DNA from: an uncultured Clostridium sp.
GTDB lineage: Bacteria > Bacillota_A > Clostridia > TANB77 > CAG-508
NCBI GenBank assembly: GCA_947244675.1
Contig: CAMXLV010000036.1
Coordinates: 1-14,559 of the forward strand
DNA length: 14,559 nucleotides
Reading direction: 5' to 3'
How positions within the stretch are numbered: the stretch's first letter is position 1; each line of letters begins with the position of its first letter. Positions 14,400 to 14,559 of this stretch are shown here, piece after piece. Made by a program: the position numbers and the translations under genes. Under the pieces are notes generated by a model, which searched no databases, had not been told where the DNA came from, and was given only the letters and a program-made list of their open reading frames with translations.

Positions 14400-14559
14400 A
14401 TGTTCATTAAAAATCCACAATTTGAAATTTCTGCTGTTAAACCAAATCAATATCCAAAAAATGGCTTACCTGAGATTTTTTTAGTTGGTAAGTCTAATGT
14501 CGGATAATCTAGTTTTGTAAATACTATGATAAACAGAAAAAAATTAGCTAGAACAATTA
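14400..14559 (+). CDS. ysxC: Ribosome biogenesis GTPase YsxC/EngB (start only, in-frame stop at the P-loop)
   Basis: YsxC (EngB, YihA) is a small TRAFAC-class GTPase needed for 50S subunit assembly. The 53 visible codons give the family's N-terminus: a short lead ([13 protein letters not shown]), then [12 protein letters not shown], then a TAA at codon 36 (14505-14507), then [16 protein letters not shown]. The G1 motif should read GxxNVGKSS; the stop stands exactly at its invariant Lys and is one base from AAA. The usual Arg in GRSNVG is Lys here. The frame continues to the right edge. An AAGGAG ribosome binding site lies nine bases before the ATG, 63 bases after serS. The rest of the gene is outside the window, so I cannot say whether there are further lesions. 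Confidence 0.85.

Noticed and set aside
13830..14507. Possible reassignment of TAA to a sense codon
   Set aside because: The three internal TAAs stand at positions expecting Tyr, Glu and Lys, which no single reassignment explains. TAA also ends infC, rsmB-adjacent and spoVA genes at the expected lengths.

Overview
The window is strongly AT-rich bacterial DNA with purine-rich Shine-Dalgarno sequences (mostly GGAGG, AGGAG or AAGGAG) before nearly every gene. A spoVAC-spoVAD-spoVAE operon points to an endospore-forming member of the Clostridia (Bacillota). The type IV pilus cluster, the infC-rpmI-rplT operon and the SerRS subtype fit that. I cannot name a genus; an uncultured gut-type clostridium is a reasonable guess.

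Layout. (1) 1-6380, minus strand: a type IV pilus operon. In transcription order it holds a PilM-PilN fusion, a PilO-like protein, a PilP-like protein, a major prepilin, a prepilin peptidase, two minor prepilins and the assembly ATPase PilB, which runs off the left edge. A sigma-A-type promoter lies at 6475-6502. The prepilin gene is bracketed by two stem-loops, which could decouple its mRNA level from the rest. (2) 6554-7895, minus: rsmB, a 16S rRNA m5C methyltransferase, frameshifted inside its SAM-binding motif. (3) 8012-10148, plus: a dodecin-like small protein followed by spoVAC, spoVAD (frameshifted) and spoVAE, which take Ca-dipicolinate into the forespore. (4) 10337-11495, minus: infC-rpmI-rplT with a strong promoter (11647-11676) and an attenuator leader of L20 type. 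infC appears to start on the rare codon AUC. A perfect palindromic terminator (10306-10337) separates this operon from the convergent spoVA operon. (5) 11695-12537, minus: a Na+/Ca2+ exchanger-family protein. (6) 12704-14559, plus: a DUF1653 protein, serS (seryl-tRNA synthetase, with two in-frame stops) and the start of ysxC/engB (with an in-frame stop at the P-loop lysine).

The most striking property of the window is that five conserved genes (pilB, rsmB, spoVAD, serS, ysxC) are each broken by indels or nonsense codons, usually in or next to their best-conserved motif, while the rest of each gene looks intact. Several are essential in most bacteria, so sequence or assembly error is the likeliest explanation, but the pattern should be checked on reads. 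The biological leads are the dodecin-like gene heading the spoVA operon, a prepilin peptidase with no recognisable GxGD catalytic motif beside three prepilins that lack Glu at +5, the AUC-initiated infC behind a switchable leader RNA, and a pair of near-identical 18-bp motifs placed just upstream of the ribosome binding sites of two unrelated genes.
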